Origin: Ctena decussata
Lineage: Eukaryota; Mollusca; Bivalvia; Lucinida; Lucinidae
NCBI GenBank assembly: GCA_963989385.1
Contig: OZ022509.1
Span: 49,864,271-49,928,270 of the forward strand
DNA length: 64,000 nt
Direction of reading: 5' to 3'
The notes below the pieces were generated by a model. It ran no database searches. It was not told the DNA's origin and saw nothing but the letters and a program-made list of their open reading frames with translations. Positions within the stretch are counted from its first letter, which is position 1, and the number at the start of each line of letters is the position of its first letter. The position numbers were made by a program, and so were the translations under genes. Of the stretch, positions 35,336 through 46,690 are shown one piece after another.

Positions 35336-35963
35336 TTCAGTAGTTTCCTGGAGAATGTCGATTGGTCTGTTTTACAATAAAGCATATGGGATGATCAGAT
35401 CAACTTCTTTAGGTAAGATAGTACTTGATTTCTCTCGATTGTTCTTTCTTTTTAAACTTAATAAATCACATATCCTTTTTTGTAACAGTCTTGTCAATAG
35501 TATCTGTAGCATAGAAAGGGTGACAGTTGTCCTGTTATTGTTACTACTGTCGGGCGATATTGAATCAAATCCAGGACCAAATTCTCAAACTGAGCACAGC
35601 ATTTCGATTTTGCATTGTAACATTAGAAGCATACGTAACAAGCTAGAGCATATTTTAAATAATTTTTGCGATTTCGATCTCTTGTGCTTCACGGAAACAC
35701 ATCTTGATAATAGCGTTACTGATGAAACTGTCAATCTTTCTAAAAAGTTTGATGTACCATATCGTAAAGATAGATCTTGTCATGGTGGTGGAATTTTGGT
35801 TTATATAAATTCATGCTTAATACATAAGAGACGTACTGACTTAGGAATATTTTGGGACGAATCTATTTGGGTTGAAGTTCGCATAAATAATCAACCACAT
35901 CTTCTCGGTATCTTTTATAGTCCTAAACCACAAGATCAAAACTTTTTAGAGCTCTTAATCTAA
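35328..35963 (+). CDS. 2A-type motif and AP endonuclease N-terminal part
   Basis: 211 codons in this frame. Residues 1-75 are Phe/Leu-rich and end in a run of six leucines. Residues 76-84 are GDIESNPGP, the D-x-E-x-NPG/P core at which 2A peptides make the ribosome skip a peptide bond. The AP-endonuclease domain starts right after: SISILHCNIRS (Asn98), CFTETHL (Glu123), YRKDR and GGGILVY. The frame is lost near 35948-35957 by a single-base indel, and the domain continues in the next frame. Skipping would release a hydrophobic leader of about 83 residues from the enzyme part. Confidence 0.85.
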   Translation: MGSSVVSWRMSIGLFYNKAYGMIRSTSLGKIVLDFSRLFFLFKLNKSHILFCNSLVNSICSIERVTVVLLLLLLSGDIESNPGPNSQTEHSISILHCNIRSIRNKLEHILNNFCDFDLLCFTETHLDNSVTDETVNLSKKFDVPYRKDRSCHGGGILVYINSCLIHKRRTDLGIFWDESIWVEVRINNQPHLLGIFYSPKPQDQNFLELLI

Positions 35964-38734
35964 ATATTGAAAAAGCTATTGAGTCTACTGGAAATCTAAT
36001 AATTCTGGGCGACTTGAATGAAGATTTGTTGAATCATAATTATCGTAATTTACAAGATGTTTTAACTATTAATTCTTTACAAAATATTATAAATGTTCCT
36101 ACACGTGGGAGAGCACTTTTAGATCCCGTTATAGTACCGGATGATTTAACAATTTATGATAGTGGTACAATTACAAATCCAGCTAATATTTCAGATCATT
36201 CGGCGACTTATTTAATTGTGCCTCATAATTATTCTGTTTCTTGTGCATATAGCCGCAGAATCTGGCTGTATAAAAGAGCAGATTTTGCTCAACTTGATGA
36301 ATCACTAAGACTGTTTAATTGGGAATGTCTAAAGGAAGGCACCGTAAATGATTGCTGCGAACTGTTTACAAATAAGTTTATCGAATTTGTTAATTCTGCT
36401 ATACCTCATAAAGATATCACTGTTCGACCTAGTGATAAACCTTGGTACGATACAGAAATTCGTAAATATTCCAGAAAACGTGATCGTCTGAAGTCCAAAG
36501 CTATTAAATCCTCGTTATTGTCAGATTGGTACAAATATAAAATTATTCGTAATAAAGTTAATAATCTTAAAACACATGCAAAGGAGGTGTTTTATAATAA
36601 TCTTGAATTATCATTACTTACTAGTTATAGTAATAATAAGAAAGATTTTTGGAAAATTGTACGACATTTTGTTAATAAAAAAGATTCAGTGTCCACGATA
36701 CCACCTTTACGAACTCTTTCGGACTCTGGCGAGACCATCTTTCATGTCTCTGATGAAGAAAAAGCCAATTGCTTGAATTCTTACTTTGCTTCTGTGTCTT
36801 CTTTAGACGATTCGCAGGCTACTTTACCACCTTTTACTGATTTTACTGATAAAGTTTTATATAATGTAATTACAACTGAACAGGAAATAAAGGATATCAT
36901 AAATACGTTGGACATAAATAAAGCATCAGGACCCGATCTGATTAGTAATAAAATGATCAAATATGTATCAGGAGCTATTGCCATACCGTTGTGTATAATT
37001 TTCAATCGTTCTATGTTCGAAAGTATATTTCCTGATATTTGGAAAATAAGTAATCTAGTACCGCTGTTTAAAAAAGGAGAAAGGGCAATGCCTTCTAATT
37101 ACCGTCCTGTAGCCTTATTGAGTAATTTTGGTAAAGTTCTAGAACGAATTGTTTTCAAACATATGTATAATCATTTGTGCAGTAATCATCTATTATATAA
37201 ATATCAATCAGGATTTCGACCTGGACACTCTACTACTTTCCAGTTAATAGATATTTTTCATCACATTTGCCAGTCGTTCGACGAAAAGCAGTATTCGTGC
37301 ATGGTCTTTTGCGATATATCAAAGGCGTTTGATAAGGTATGGCATAGGGGTCTCTTGTTTAAACTTCGCCAAAACGGTATCAAAGGTAATCTTTTAGGTT
37401 GGATCGCAAATTACTTGTCATCAAGAAAGCAAAAAGTTCATATCAATTCTGCATCATCCACGCAACTTACAACATCTGCTGGTGTCCCACAGGGGTCAGT
37501 TTTGGGACCACTTTTATTCCTTATATATGTGAATGACATAACAGAAAATCTTTTAAGTCTAACTCGTCTTTTTGCTGATGATAGTTCTTTGTTCTTTTCT
37601 GCTGCAAATCCTAGGGATATAGAAGGTATTCTTAATCATGACCTGGTTTTGATATCATCATGGGCAAAAGTGTGGTTGGTAGATTTTAATCCTGTTAAAA
37701 CCGAAGCGTTACTTTTTAGTCTTAAACCTGTTGAATACATACCCTCACTTAATTTCAACGATACTGAAATAAAATTTGTAGATAGTCACAAACATCTAGG
37801 TGTAACTTTTACACATAATGGACACTGGCACACACATATTGACACTATTCTAAAATCTGCATACAAAACGGTGGGTATTATGCGTAAATTGAAATATACT
37901 TTCAGCCGTGAGGCGTTAAATCAGATGTATATATCGTACGTTAGACCTTTGTTAGAATATTCTTCTATTGTATGGGATGGTTGCACAGAACAGGATAAAA
38001 ATGCTTTAGAAGTCCTTCAAAATGAGGCAGCTCGTATAGTTACTGGATTAACAAGATCGGCCAGCATTGAAAATTTATATAAAGAATGTGGTTGGGATTC
38101 ACTTGTAAAAAGAAGGCATTTTCAAAAATTATGTTTTATGTTCAAATGTATTAACAACCTTGTTCCAGATTATATAACGGATATTGTTCCGCCTCGTGTT
38201 CGAGAGATCTCAAATTATCCCTTGCGTAATCGTGAAAATGTTTCAAATATGTACACAAGAACGGAAATTTCACATAAATCATGTATACCTTCCTCTGTTT
38301 CCTGCTGGAATAATCTACAATCTGATATTAGGGAGGCGAATACATATTCATCCTTTCATCAAAGACTGAAAACTTTAATTTATGACAATATTAAAGTTCC
38401 TATCTACTTTGTTAAGGGCAACAGAAAATTATCCATTCTGCATGCCAGAATTCGTAACAACTGTAGTGACCTAAAAAGTGATTTATTTCGTAATCATCTA
38501 TCTGCAAACAGTTGTTGTTCCTGTGGGAACGATAATGAAGATGCTCTGCATTATTTTTTCGAATGTGAAAACTTCAACTATTTAAGAATTTTAATGTTTC
38601 GTAAAACCCGATCGTTGCATCCTCTTAGTTTAAATATGATACTTTACGGTAAACCTGGTTTATCTAATGATGAAAATTTTCTTCTTTTTCAGGCTGTCCA
38701 ACAGTATATAAAAGACAGTGGAAGATTTAATTAG
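35958..38734 (+). CDS. Endonuclease C-terminal part, reverse transcriptase, Cys/His knuckle
   Basis: Open from just after the frameshift. About 906 codons follow the TTG at 36014. Numbering from there, the endonuclease ends with ILGDLNED (around 1) and ISDHSAT (59-65). RT motifs follow: NYRPVALLSNFGK (362-374), FCDISKAFDKVWH (432-444, catalytic Asp), AGVPQGSVLGPLLF (489-502) and LFADDSSLF (519-527, catalytic Asp pair), then HLGVTF (594-599, thumb). The C-terminus has CCSC (834-837) with H846 and C851, a Cys/His knuckle. No RNase H domain is present. All RT catalytic residues are intact. Confidence 0.93.
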
Positions 38735-39192
38735 ATCTGTTTTTCTTCCCATACATTTTCTGGTTTACTGGGGCTAATGGCTGACACTGTGGTTCTCGAG
38801 TTATTGGTCTTCTTGATTTCTTTTTTTTTCTTCTGTCTTTCCTTTTTTCTATTATTTATTTTTTGATCTTGTTTATGTGCAGTTACCGTCATGGTCCTAA
38901 ATATTGAGACAAAGTGCCAGTTGTACGGTATGGTGTGGGCTTGGATCAGACAGCTGCCAACGGAGCGGTCTGATCTGAGTCCTCACTGTATTCCGCAAAA
39001 TGTACATTAAACCCAATATACTGTGAGCATAAAGTGTCTCAATGTTTGGAATTATGACGGTGACTGAATTGTTAGTTGTTAGCCATGTTGCTGTTGTATT
39101 GAATATTGTAGGGGGAGGGCTGTAACTAATGTTGTGAGAACTTGTAGCCCGACCCCATTGCTACTATTTGAGCAATAAAAATATGTTTAAAC
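38735..39192 (+). other. 3' UTR and end of the retrotransposon
   Basis: Contains an inverted pair around gatcagacagctgcc..agcggtctgatctgag. It ends with AATAAA (39174-39179) and atatgtttaaac, without a long poly-A. A very similar end, aataaatatgtttaaacc, occurs at 57255-57272. Confidence 0.7.
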
Positions 39193-39206
39193 TAATTGCA
39201 CACCGG

Positions 39207-39864
39207 GGGATCGGTCGTCAGACTCTATGATGGCCCCGACCTAAAGCTATATATTTTAGTTGGTTGGGACCGGAGCCTTTTTGTCTGTTGCTTGGTCCAC
39301 CGGGGCTCAACTGGTGACCTTCTTTTGCTTCAGATTTCCAGTGGGGTTGTTTGGCAGGACAGGGATCTCCACCTGTCAGACGGCCCGTTGTATCTGTTGA
39401 GTCCTCGTCTTTGCTTCTTCATGGTGTTGAAATTTGATTTATGTGTTTACCGTGATGATTCATTGACGAGTTAGAGGGTTATCATGCGAACCGAACAACC
39501 TACTAAATGTTTTGTACCACTTCAGAAACTGAGGGTGAGGTTGGGCCTGTAAAATCGATTTAAGCCCCCCAGTAATTCATTACTGACCGTTCCAAGGCGG
39601 TAGTTCTGTTGTGGTTCTCTGTTGCCTGTTTTTGGTGTCAGAGTTTCTGTGATGTTTTACCTTATGTATGTTCTTATTATTTTTGGTTCGGTTTGGGTTG
39701 CTGAGTGGCCACCTTTTGGGAACAAGCTGCTCACTCGGTTGGCCATATATTCTCTGTATCTTGATTGATTATTTGTATTCTTAGTTGTTTCCAACTATGG
39801 TTTGAGGGCTGGATTTGGATTTTGATTGTTTCAGTTCCTGGTCTTTGCATACTTTTTACTTTTA
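39207..39864. mobile_element. Right piece of the insert in the satellite
   Basis: Begins after the second copy of the 14-bp target site and stops where the satellite resumes at aatattct. It contains no convincing ORF and looks like a retrotransposon 3' UTR (a truncated copy), which would make the big retrotransposon a second-level insertion. Confidence 0.5.
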
Positions 39865-40697
39865 GAATATTCTCTTAAATTTTGTTGACATTTGACATAC
39901 GATGTAAAGTAATTAACAAATTTACTGCAGTTTACAGCATGACAATGATGATGCAAGTTAAGGAGCTTTCGAATGTACTGAATCTCAAATATCTCACATA
40001 TTCCAAAATTGGTGGTGAGCAAACTTGGAATATTCTGTTAAATTTTGTCAAAATTGGACATATAATGTCAAATTATGAATAAATAGGCCAGAATTAATGG
40101 CATGTCATTGTCAATACAAGTTAAGAGCTTTGGAAAATTTGGAATGCCAAATATCTCACATATTCCAAAACTGATCGCGAGCAAACTTGGAATATTCTGT
40201 TAAATTTTGTTGAAATTTGACATTTGATGTAAATTATTAACAAATATGCTGCAATTAACAGTTCTTTATTACTGATACAAGTTAAAGAGCTTTAGAATGT
40301 GCAAAATCTCAAATATCTCACATATTCCAAAATTGATCGCGATCAAACTTGGAATATTCTGTTAAATTTTGTTGACATTTGACATACGATGTTAAGTTAT
40401 TAACAAATTTGCTGCAATTAACAGCATGACAATGATGATGCAAGTTAAGGAGCTTTCGAATGTACTGAATCTCAAATATCTCATATATTCCAAAATTGAT
40501 CGTGAGCAAACTTGGAATATTCTTTTAAATTTTGTCAAAATTGGACATATAATGTCAAATTATGAATAAGTAGGTCAGAATTAATGGCATGTCATTGCCA
40601 ATACAAGTTAAGAGCTTTGGAAACTATGGAATGCCAAATATCTCACATATTCCAAAATTTATCGTGAGCAAACTTGGAATATTCTATCAAATTTTGA
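39865..40697. repeat. Satellite array, middle block
   Basis: About five ~163-bp monomers of A, B and A' type, in register with the left block. They end in a C-type half-monomer where the RNase H-type retrotransposon begins. Confidence 0.92.
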
Positions 40698-41600
40698 AAG
40701 CTTGACCTCATCCATAACAAAGCACTCTGCATTGTCACAAGGGCATACCACTCCACCCCCATTAATGCACTAGAAGTAAAATGTGGAATTAAACCCCTTC
40801 CGCTCAGACGCGAAGAGCTTATCCTGAAATATTGGGCCAGGTCCTCACGACTAGGTCAATCCCTTCCAGTCAATAATTAAATTTCAGACTTTGGATGCCT
40901 TACTACCAAGAGAGCCCCAAGATTCTGCCCTTATTCAGTCTCCATAAGAAAACTACTGGATGAATATAAAATCCAGCAAGACATCCAACTACCAAGTTAT
41001 ATGGACAAATGGGACCTGGAATATGAACCCCCCTCCCTAGAACTAAAAGTAAAATTAGGCAAAACGACCGACAACAATAGCACCAATATGAAAAACTATA
41101 CCCTAAATTACATTTCAAAAACAACCCAAATAAAGTCAAAATTTATACAGATGGAAGTAAAGACCCCACAGCTAAAACAGCAGGAAGCAATAATCGAAAA
41201 ATGGCAATTCCAATGGACCAATAGCAGCAAGGGCCGCACTTTCCATTTCGTCCAACCAAAGATTAAACTGCAATGTGACGTATATAGTCCCAATAGACGT
41301 TTTGATATCACCTACTCCCGACTAAGGCTAGGACACTGCGGGCTGGGTTGCCATCATTACGGTAACCAGACCGGCCTATGTCCCCACTGCAATGATGCTG
41401 ACGACCTTGACCACATATTCTTTGACTGTGCAGCTCACAGCAATCAAAGGCGAGACCTTGAATCCACCATATTCAAATTAGAATATCACTCAATAGACCT
41501 GAGACTGATCCTGTCCCCCCCCCCCCCCCCCCCCCCCAAAGAAACATGCAAGTGCAATACAGAAGGCAGTCTTCGAATATCTGGACAAAACTAATATCAT
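40698..41600 (+). pseudogene. Truncated RNase H-type retrotransposon (C-terminal part)
   Basis: Starts DLIHNKALCIVTRAYHSTPI, continues KCGIKPLPLRREELILKYWA, has an in-frame stop (near 40880), then MDKWDLEYEPP. A +1 frame gives KIYTDGSKD, the first RNase H motif. The rest of RNase H is missing, and the text jumps to KWQFQWTNSSKGRTFH, ITYSRLRLGHCGL and CPHCNDADDLDHIFFDC, the C-terminal zinc-binding segment. It is a jockey/I-group fragment with an internal deletion and a poly-C tract of about 22 bases (41516-41537). Confidence 0.8.
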
Positions 41601-41734
41601 TGCCAGAATAAAGGTAGATCCCAAAACAAAAAGAGGAAAAATCACCCCCGAAATTTTCTTACTTTGGGCCCTTGTTGCTAAGGTGTATCCAACCTCCTTA
41701 ATCTCACATCCAATCCTGGTCACCTGGAAAAAAA

Positions 41735-42440
41735 CTGAACCATTATAAGGTTCAACACACTAGCCCCCTAGTCGTACAAAAAACCTCTGTATGACGAAAA
41801 TGACTAAAATTAAGGTGTATCCAACCGCCTTAATCTCACATCCAAGCCTGGTTACCTGGAAAATAACTAAACCATAACAAGGTTCAACACATTTACTCCC
41901 TAGAAACAACAGAAAGAAACCGCCCTCCTTTCCTAGCAACTCACAATAAGAAATAAGCTACAGTCCTGTTGTCCATCAATAATACTCCCCACTTCAACCC
42001 AACAATAATGTGTCCCCCAACCCCCTTAAGTTTACAAACAGGCTTGGCATCCTGGAAATCGACTGAGCCATTATAAGGTTCAACACATTTTCACCCTAGA
42101 AATATCCAAAAGAAACCCCCCTCCCTTCCCAACAACTAGCAACGAGAAAATAGCTACAGTCCACCTGTTGTCTCATTAAATTCTTCACTTCCCAAAAGAT
42201 TGGAACACTACCAAAACTCCCAGGACCAGACAAACCCCTAAAACTCTAAATATGCAATATTTTTTGGAAACAACTAACCCAAAGTAAGGTTTAGACCAAA
42301 TGCTAATGATTTAAGCCCTAAATGGAATCTTGACCCCGCCTACATCCCCAGAAACAAAATTTAGCTACGGTCCCCTCTGTGACCAACAGGCGCAGGCAGC
42401 TTCTTGAAATCCAGGCAAACTCAGTTACAGGTTATGGCTG
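41735..42440 (+). repeat. Tandem repeats after the RNase H-type element
   Basis: About four units of 140-190 bp share 'aaggttcaacaca', 'ctagcaactcacaataagaa' and 'agctacagtcc'. They belong to the same family as 19740-20560 and 44770-46490. Confidence 0.7.
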
Positions 42441-42489
42441 CAGGGACGGAGACAGTTGTAACCTAGATCATCACCAATCCCATGTCCCT

Positions 42490-42945
42490 CCCAGCCCATG
42501 GCATTAGCAAAGAAGAGATTTTGCTCACTACTCAAGAATTTGCTCCCCATTCCCCCCCCCCCTTTTTTCCAATACCTGCCCTGGGCCCAGCCAAGACAGG
42601 GGGCTTGTTCCATCAGAACTAGCAAAGTGAAGTCTGATGGAGGCATGCAGTTTGTTGAAGACAGAACTTATGTTGACAACGGCCCAAAAAGAGCCACTCA
42701 TGCCATACATTTCCAGAAGCCCCGAATTGTATTGCTAAAGCCAGCAGTGGGCCGCTGTTTCACAGACTTGCCCTGGACCCAGCCAGGACAGGAGGCTTGT
42801 TCCACCAGAAATAGCACAGCGAAGTCTGATGGAGGCTTGCAGTTCGGGGAATTTGGAACGTATGTTGACAACGAGAGCCCCTCATGCCATACGTTACCGG
42901 AAGCCCTAAGCTGTATAGCTAAGCCACCAGTGGATCGGGAGGCGT
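42490..42945. repeat. ~185-bp duplicated unit with poly-C joint
   Basis: Two copies (from about 42583 and 42768) share gcccagccaagacagggggc, agcaaagtgaagtctgatgg and tatgttgacaac. The ORFs on both strands are shadows. 42945-43150 holds 'cccatggtactgttt' twice and another tract like 42530. Confidence 0.6.
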
Positions 42946-43149
42946 GTGCGCATGGGAAGTGATTTATGCGGATCTGCGCACAAGACCATTTGGGTGCGAC
43001 CCCACTGATGTTGATACCTGGGAATTTTCTGCCCCCCACCAAAGAATTTGCTCCCCCACTTCCCCCTCTTTTTTTTCCATGGTACTGTTTCCCATGGTAC
43101 TGTTTCCCAATACATACACAGACCCATCATCACCATGTCCTATACCCAA

Positions 43150-44590
43150 ACCCCCGTTTTCCAGAATTCCCCTCCTTTTTCTTTTTTCCGTTCATTCCCT
43201 CTCCCTTTCCACTATCAAATGATACACACATGCAGAAATGCCAGCATACCAATATAAACAACATGCCGGTCACATAAGGATGAAAACTTATCAAAATATT
43301 GCTATTAAGACATTGGAAATTTTGGGGACGCCTAAAAAAATGAAGCCATCATTGACCCAATTTAACACAATACAGCGCGGCCCTAAGAGAAAACATCAAA
43401 ACAAGAAACTAAATCCAAATGCGGAAAACCTACTTTAACTACTTAAATACTGTCCCTGCATGAAGAAACCGGCATGTTGAACAAATTACTAATGAACCTG
43501 GTGTATTTCTCTTTCAGAACAACAGAGTTTATTTCTTATTTCCAGACCAAGAAGTGCATTTCTTTTGCAGGTTCATCGAAGAAAATAGCTTTAAAGGAAC
43601 ACTAAATGGTCCTTCAAGGGCCTAATTCAAAGCTACTACAGATAAAGCCAGACAGAAGGAACAGATGAAGATTTTAACAAATTTAGGCTCCTCCCAATCC
43701 CTATCCTCTATGGTTGTTGCTAGTAATGAACTAATGACAATTATGATCGTTGCAACCCCAAAAAAGCACCATCACTCCCCTATCTCCCCTTTGTTACACA
43801 CACAGGCACGCACGTACAGTACACCTACATTTTTACTAAACTACTCTTGCAGGCCCACCCAACCCCCTTTTGAGAAATAAACGGTCCACCCAACCCCAAA
43901 CCGGGAAATCTGCAAGGCAACATTGCAGTTTTCCCAAACCTCCGATGGAAACATGAAGGAAAGGTATGACACCAAACACAATGTATGTATATATGTAAAT
44001 ATGAGACCAGACCGGAATGTTTCCATCGAAAAGTAGGTCACGCGTATATTTTACAAATTCTTTACAAGGCTGGGCAAACAGGTGAATTACCCCCTAACCA
44101 TGATTCGACACTAAAAGTCCCTTAAATTTGCCATTTTAGATGCAACCCTAAAACTTAGTGTGGCACTAGAGGGCAGTTTTCGGGCAATTTCTTCGGCTTT
44201 TTTGTGTTTTTTTTTCAAAATTATGCTTACTTGCCTGCACGTGTGCAGGGTGACGGCGGTCTGCACGGGTCCAGGTAGGTCTCTCTGGTCATGGGATGGT
44301 CTGGATGTCCACGACTGTGATGGGATGTGGGATGGTTTAGGAGCCTGCGGCTGGGATGTGGATGGTGGATTCCTTCTCTCTGCTGGGACGATCTTTGACC
44401 TGACTCCAAGTAACCTCTCGGCGGCACAACTTACTAACGGCGAGCACTGGTGCCTGGGACATTTTGCAATAGTCGGAATTGACTAAGTCCTATAGAACAC
44501 CGTTGGCAGCTCACTTTGGCTGAACACTCAAAAACACAGTAACTTACAGTTAGTTCATACTTTTTCCTGCACAGCGTCCGCGCGAGAAGC
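43150..44590. other. No recognisable gene
   Basis: Mixed sequence between retrotransposon remains and the next satellite fragment. The GC-richer part at 44230-44470 has an ORF on each strand but no domain features. Confidence 0.5.
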
Positions 44591-44594
44591 CCGA

Positions 44595-44765
44595 GTATCT
44601 CACATATTCCAAAATTGATCGCGAGCAAACTTGGAATATTCTGCTAAATTTTGTTGACATTTGACATATGATGTAAAATCATTAACAAAAATGCTGCAAT
44701 TAACTGCATGTTATTGTCAATACAAGTAAAAGAGTTTTTGAATGTACGGAATCTCAAATATCTAA
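44595..44765. repeat. Single satellite monomer fragment
   Basis: One A-type monomer of the 163-bp satellite (atctcacatattccaaaatt..aatgtacggaatctcaaata), cut off at both sides. Confidence 0.85.
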
Positions 44766-44769
44766 AAAA

Positions 44770-46490
44770 AATTATGTATATATCCAGACACCTTAATCGT
44801 ATTCAAGGACCAAAATACTTGGACATTTACCACACTAGAGTAAGCTTTGATACCCATACTACAATCCCAGAGCCAAAAACTATTGCTTCCTTCAACCATT
44901 TGCTTACAATAAGAATTCTACCACAGTCATGCCATTGTATTACTACCATTTCTCATCGACACTAGGATAAAGTCTAACCTGTATTAAGCAACCTAAATCC
45001 AACACTAGGTCCAATTACATGGGCACAAACCAAACCATAGTAAGGTTCAGAACATAAACAAAAACTCTGTACTAAAAAAGAATCACTGTCCCCAACTATA
45101 TCAGCTCGGATCAATATGCCACTAGGGTCCTGTAATATTTCTTCTTCTACAGACAATAGGGTAAAACTTTATCTATACCAAGCATCCTTAATTCATGCTT
45201 AAGGCCTGAAATACATGTACACCAACTAAACCATAGCAAGATTCAGAACATTTACCACAATTTGAGACCCAAAGAGTATCTCTCCCTCCAACTATTAGCT
45301 TTTAATCAAATTTCTACTATGGTCCTGCCATTATTCTCCCTATACAGACAATAGGGTAAAAATTCTTTGTACCTAGCAGCCTTAACCATGCATAATGACT
45401 GAAATATTTGAACACTAGCTGCACAATGATTAGGTTCAGAACATGTATCACTATACTTTTCACAAAACCAATCTCTCTCTCTCTCTCTCTGTTAGCTTCT
45501 AATCAGAAATCTACTATGGCACTGCTATAATTCTCCCTATAAGGACAATAGGGTAAAATTTTATCTGTATCTAGCAACCTTAGTCATGAATAAGGACAGA
45601 AATATTTGGACACTTGCTGTACCACAATAAGTTTCAGAATATGTATCACTATACTAATCACAAAACCAGTCTCTCTCCCCACCTGTTAGCTTTTATTCAG
45701 AATTCTACTATGGTCCTGCCATAATCTTCCTATACAGACAATATGGAAAAAATTCATCTGTATCTAGCAGCCTTGATATGCATAAGGACTGAATATTTGA
45801 ACACTACTGCACCAATATGAGGTTAAGAACACGTACCACTATACTTGTCACAAAACCAATCTCTGTCCCTGTCCATTAGCTTCTATTCAGAATTCTACTG
45901 TGGTCCTGCAATAATCTCCTTATACAGACAACAGGGAAAAGAAACATCTGTATCAAGAGACTTGAATCATGCAGAAGGACTGAAATACTTGGACACTACA
46001 GCTGCACCACAATAAGGCTTAGAGCATGAGTCACTATACTAGTCACAAAACCAATCTTTTATCCCACCTATTAGCAACTATTCAGAATTCTACTATGGTC
46101 CTGCTATAAATCTTACTATACAAATATTAGGGTAAAATTTCATCTGTATCCAGCAACCGTAATCATGCGTAAGGTCAAAGGACTGAAATATTTGAACACT
46201 AGATGCACCATAATAAGGTTCAGAATATGTATCACTAAACTAATCACAAAACCAATCTCTCTTCCCACCTATTAGCTTCTTTTCGGAATTCTACTATGGT
46301 CCTGCCATAATCTCCTTATACAGACAATAAGGAAAAAATCATCTGTATCTAGCAACCTTAATCATGCATATAGACTGAAATATTTGGACACTAGCTGCAC
46401 CATAATAAGGTTCGGAACACAATTCACTATACTAGTTGTGAAACCAATCTCTCTGGACCCCACATATTAGCTTCTATTCAGAATTCTACT
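44770..46490 (+). repeat. ~190-bp tandem array, about 9 units
   Basis: 'ataaggttcagaaca' recurs near 45031, 45237, 45430, 45618, 45810, 46010, 46208 and 46400. Each unit also has 'agcttctattcagaattcta', 'ctatggtcctgccataat' and 'cagacaatagggtaaaa'. It is the longest array of this retrotransposon-linked family and has no coding part beside it. Confidence 0.88.
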
Positions 46491-46494
46491 AATG

Positions 46495-46690
46495 GAATGT
46501 TCTATTAAATTTTGTAGATATTTCATACACAATGAAAATTTTTGGACAAATAGGCTGAAATAAATGGTATGACACCATTGATATGAGTCTATGGCTTTGG
46601 GAAGTACAGAATGGCAAATATATCAAATTTTCCAAAATTGATTGTGAGCAAACTTGGAATATCCTATTAAATTTTGTAGATATTTCTCTG
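46495..46690. repeat. Satellite fragment, C-type monomers
   Basis: One and a bit C-type monomers (gctgaaataaatggtatgac; caaaattgattgtgagcaaa). This is the right limit of the satellite domain in this window. Confidence 0.8.

Larger units (their letters stand above)
31949..39192 (+). mobile_element. Near full-length CR1/L2-group non-LTR retrotransposon (7.24 kb)
   Basis: Perfect direct repeats taattgcacaccgg at 31935-31948 and 39193-39206 bracket it. The order is a 5' tandem monomer array (31949-34340), a unique leader (34340-35152), a 60-codon hydrophobic ORF, a main ORF with a 2A-type motif, AP endonuclease, reverse transcriptase and C-terminal Cys/His knuckle, then a 3' UTR ending in AATAAA (39174) and atatgtttaaac. 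One frameshift breaks the endonuclease. The target duplication and otherwise open frames argue for recent insertion. Clade placement in CR1/L2 is from motif order and the APE endonuclease. Confidence 0.9.

Noticed and set aside
36781..37005. Minus-strand ORF across the reverse transcriptase
   Set aside because: Shadow of the RT frame.
42498..43277. Overlapping ORFs on both strands
   Set aside because: They mirror the 185-bp duplication and C-rich tracts in several frames.
44160..44486. 108-codon ORF with a hydrophobic start
   Set aside because: No donor or acceptor signals fit, and an equally long frame exists on the other strand.
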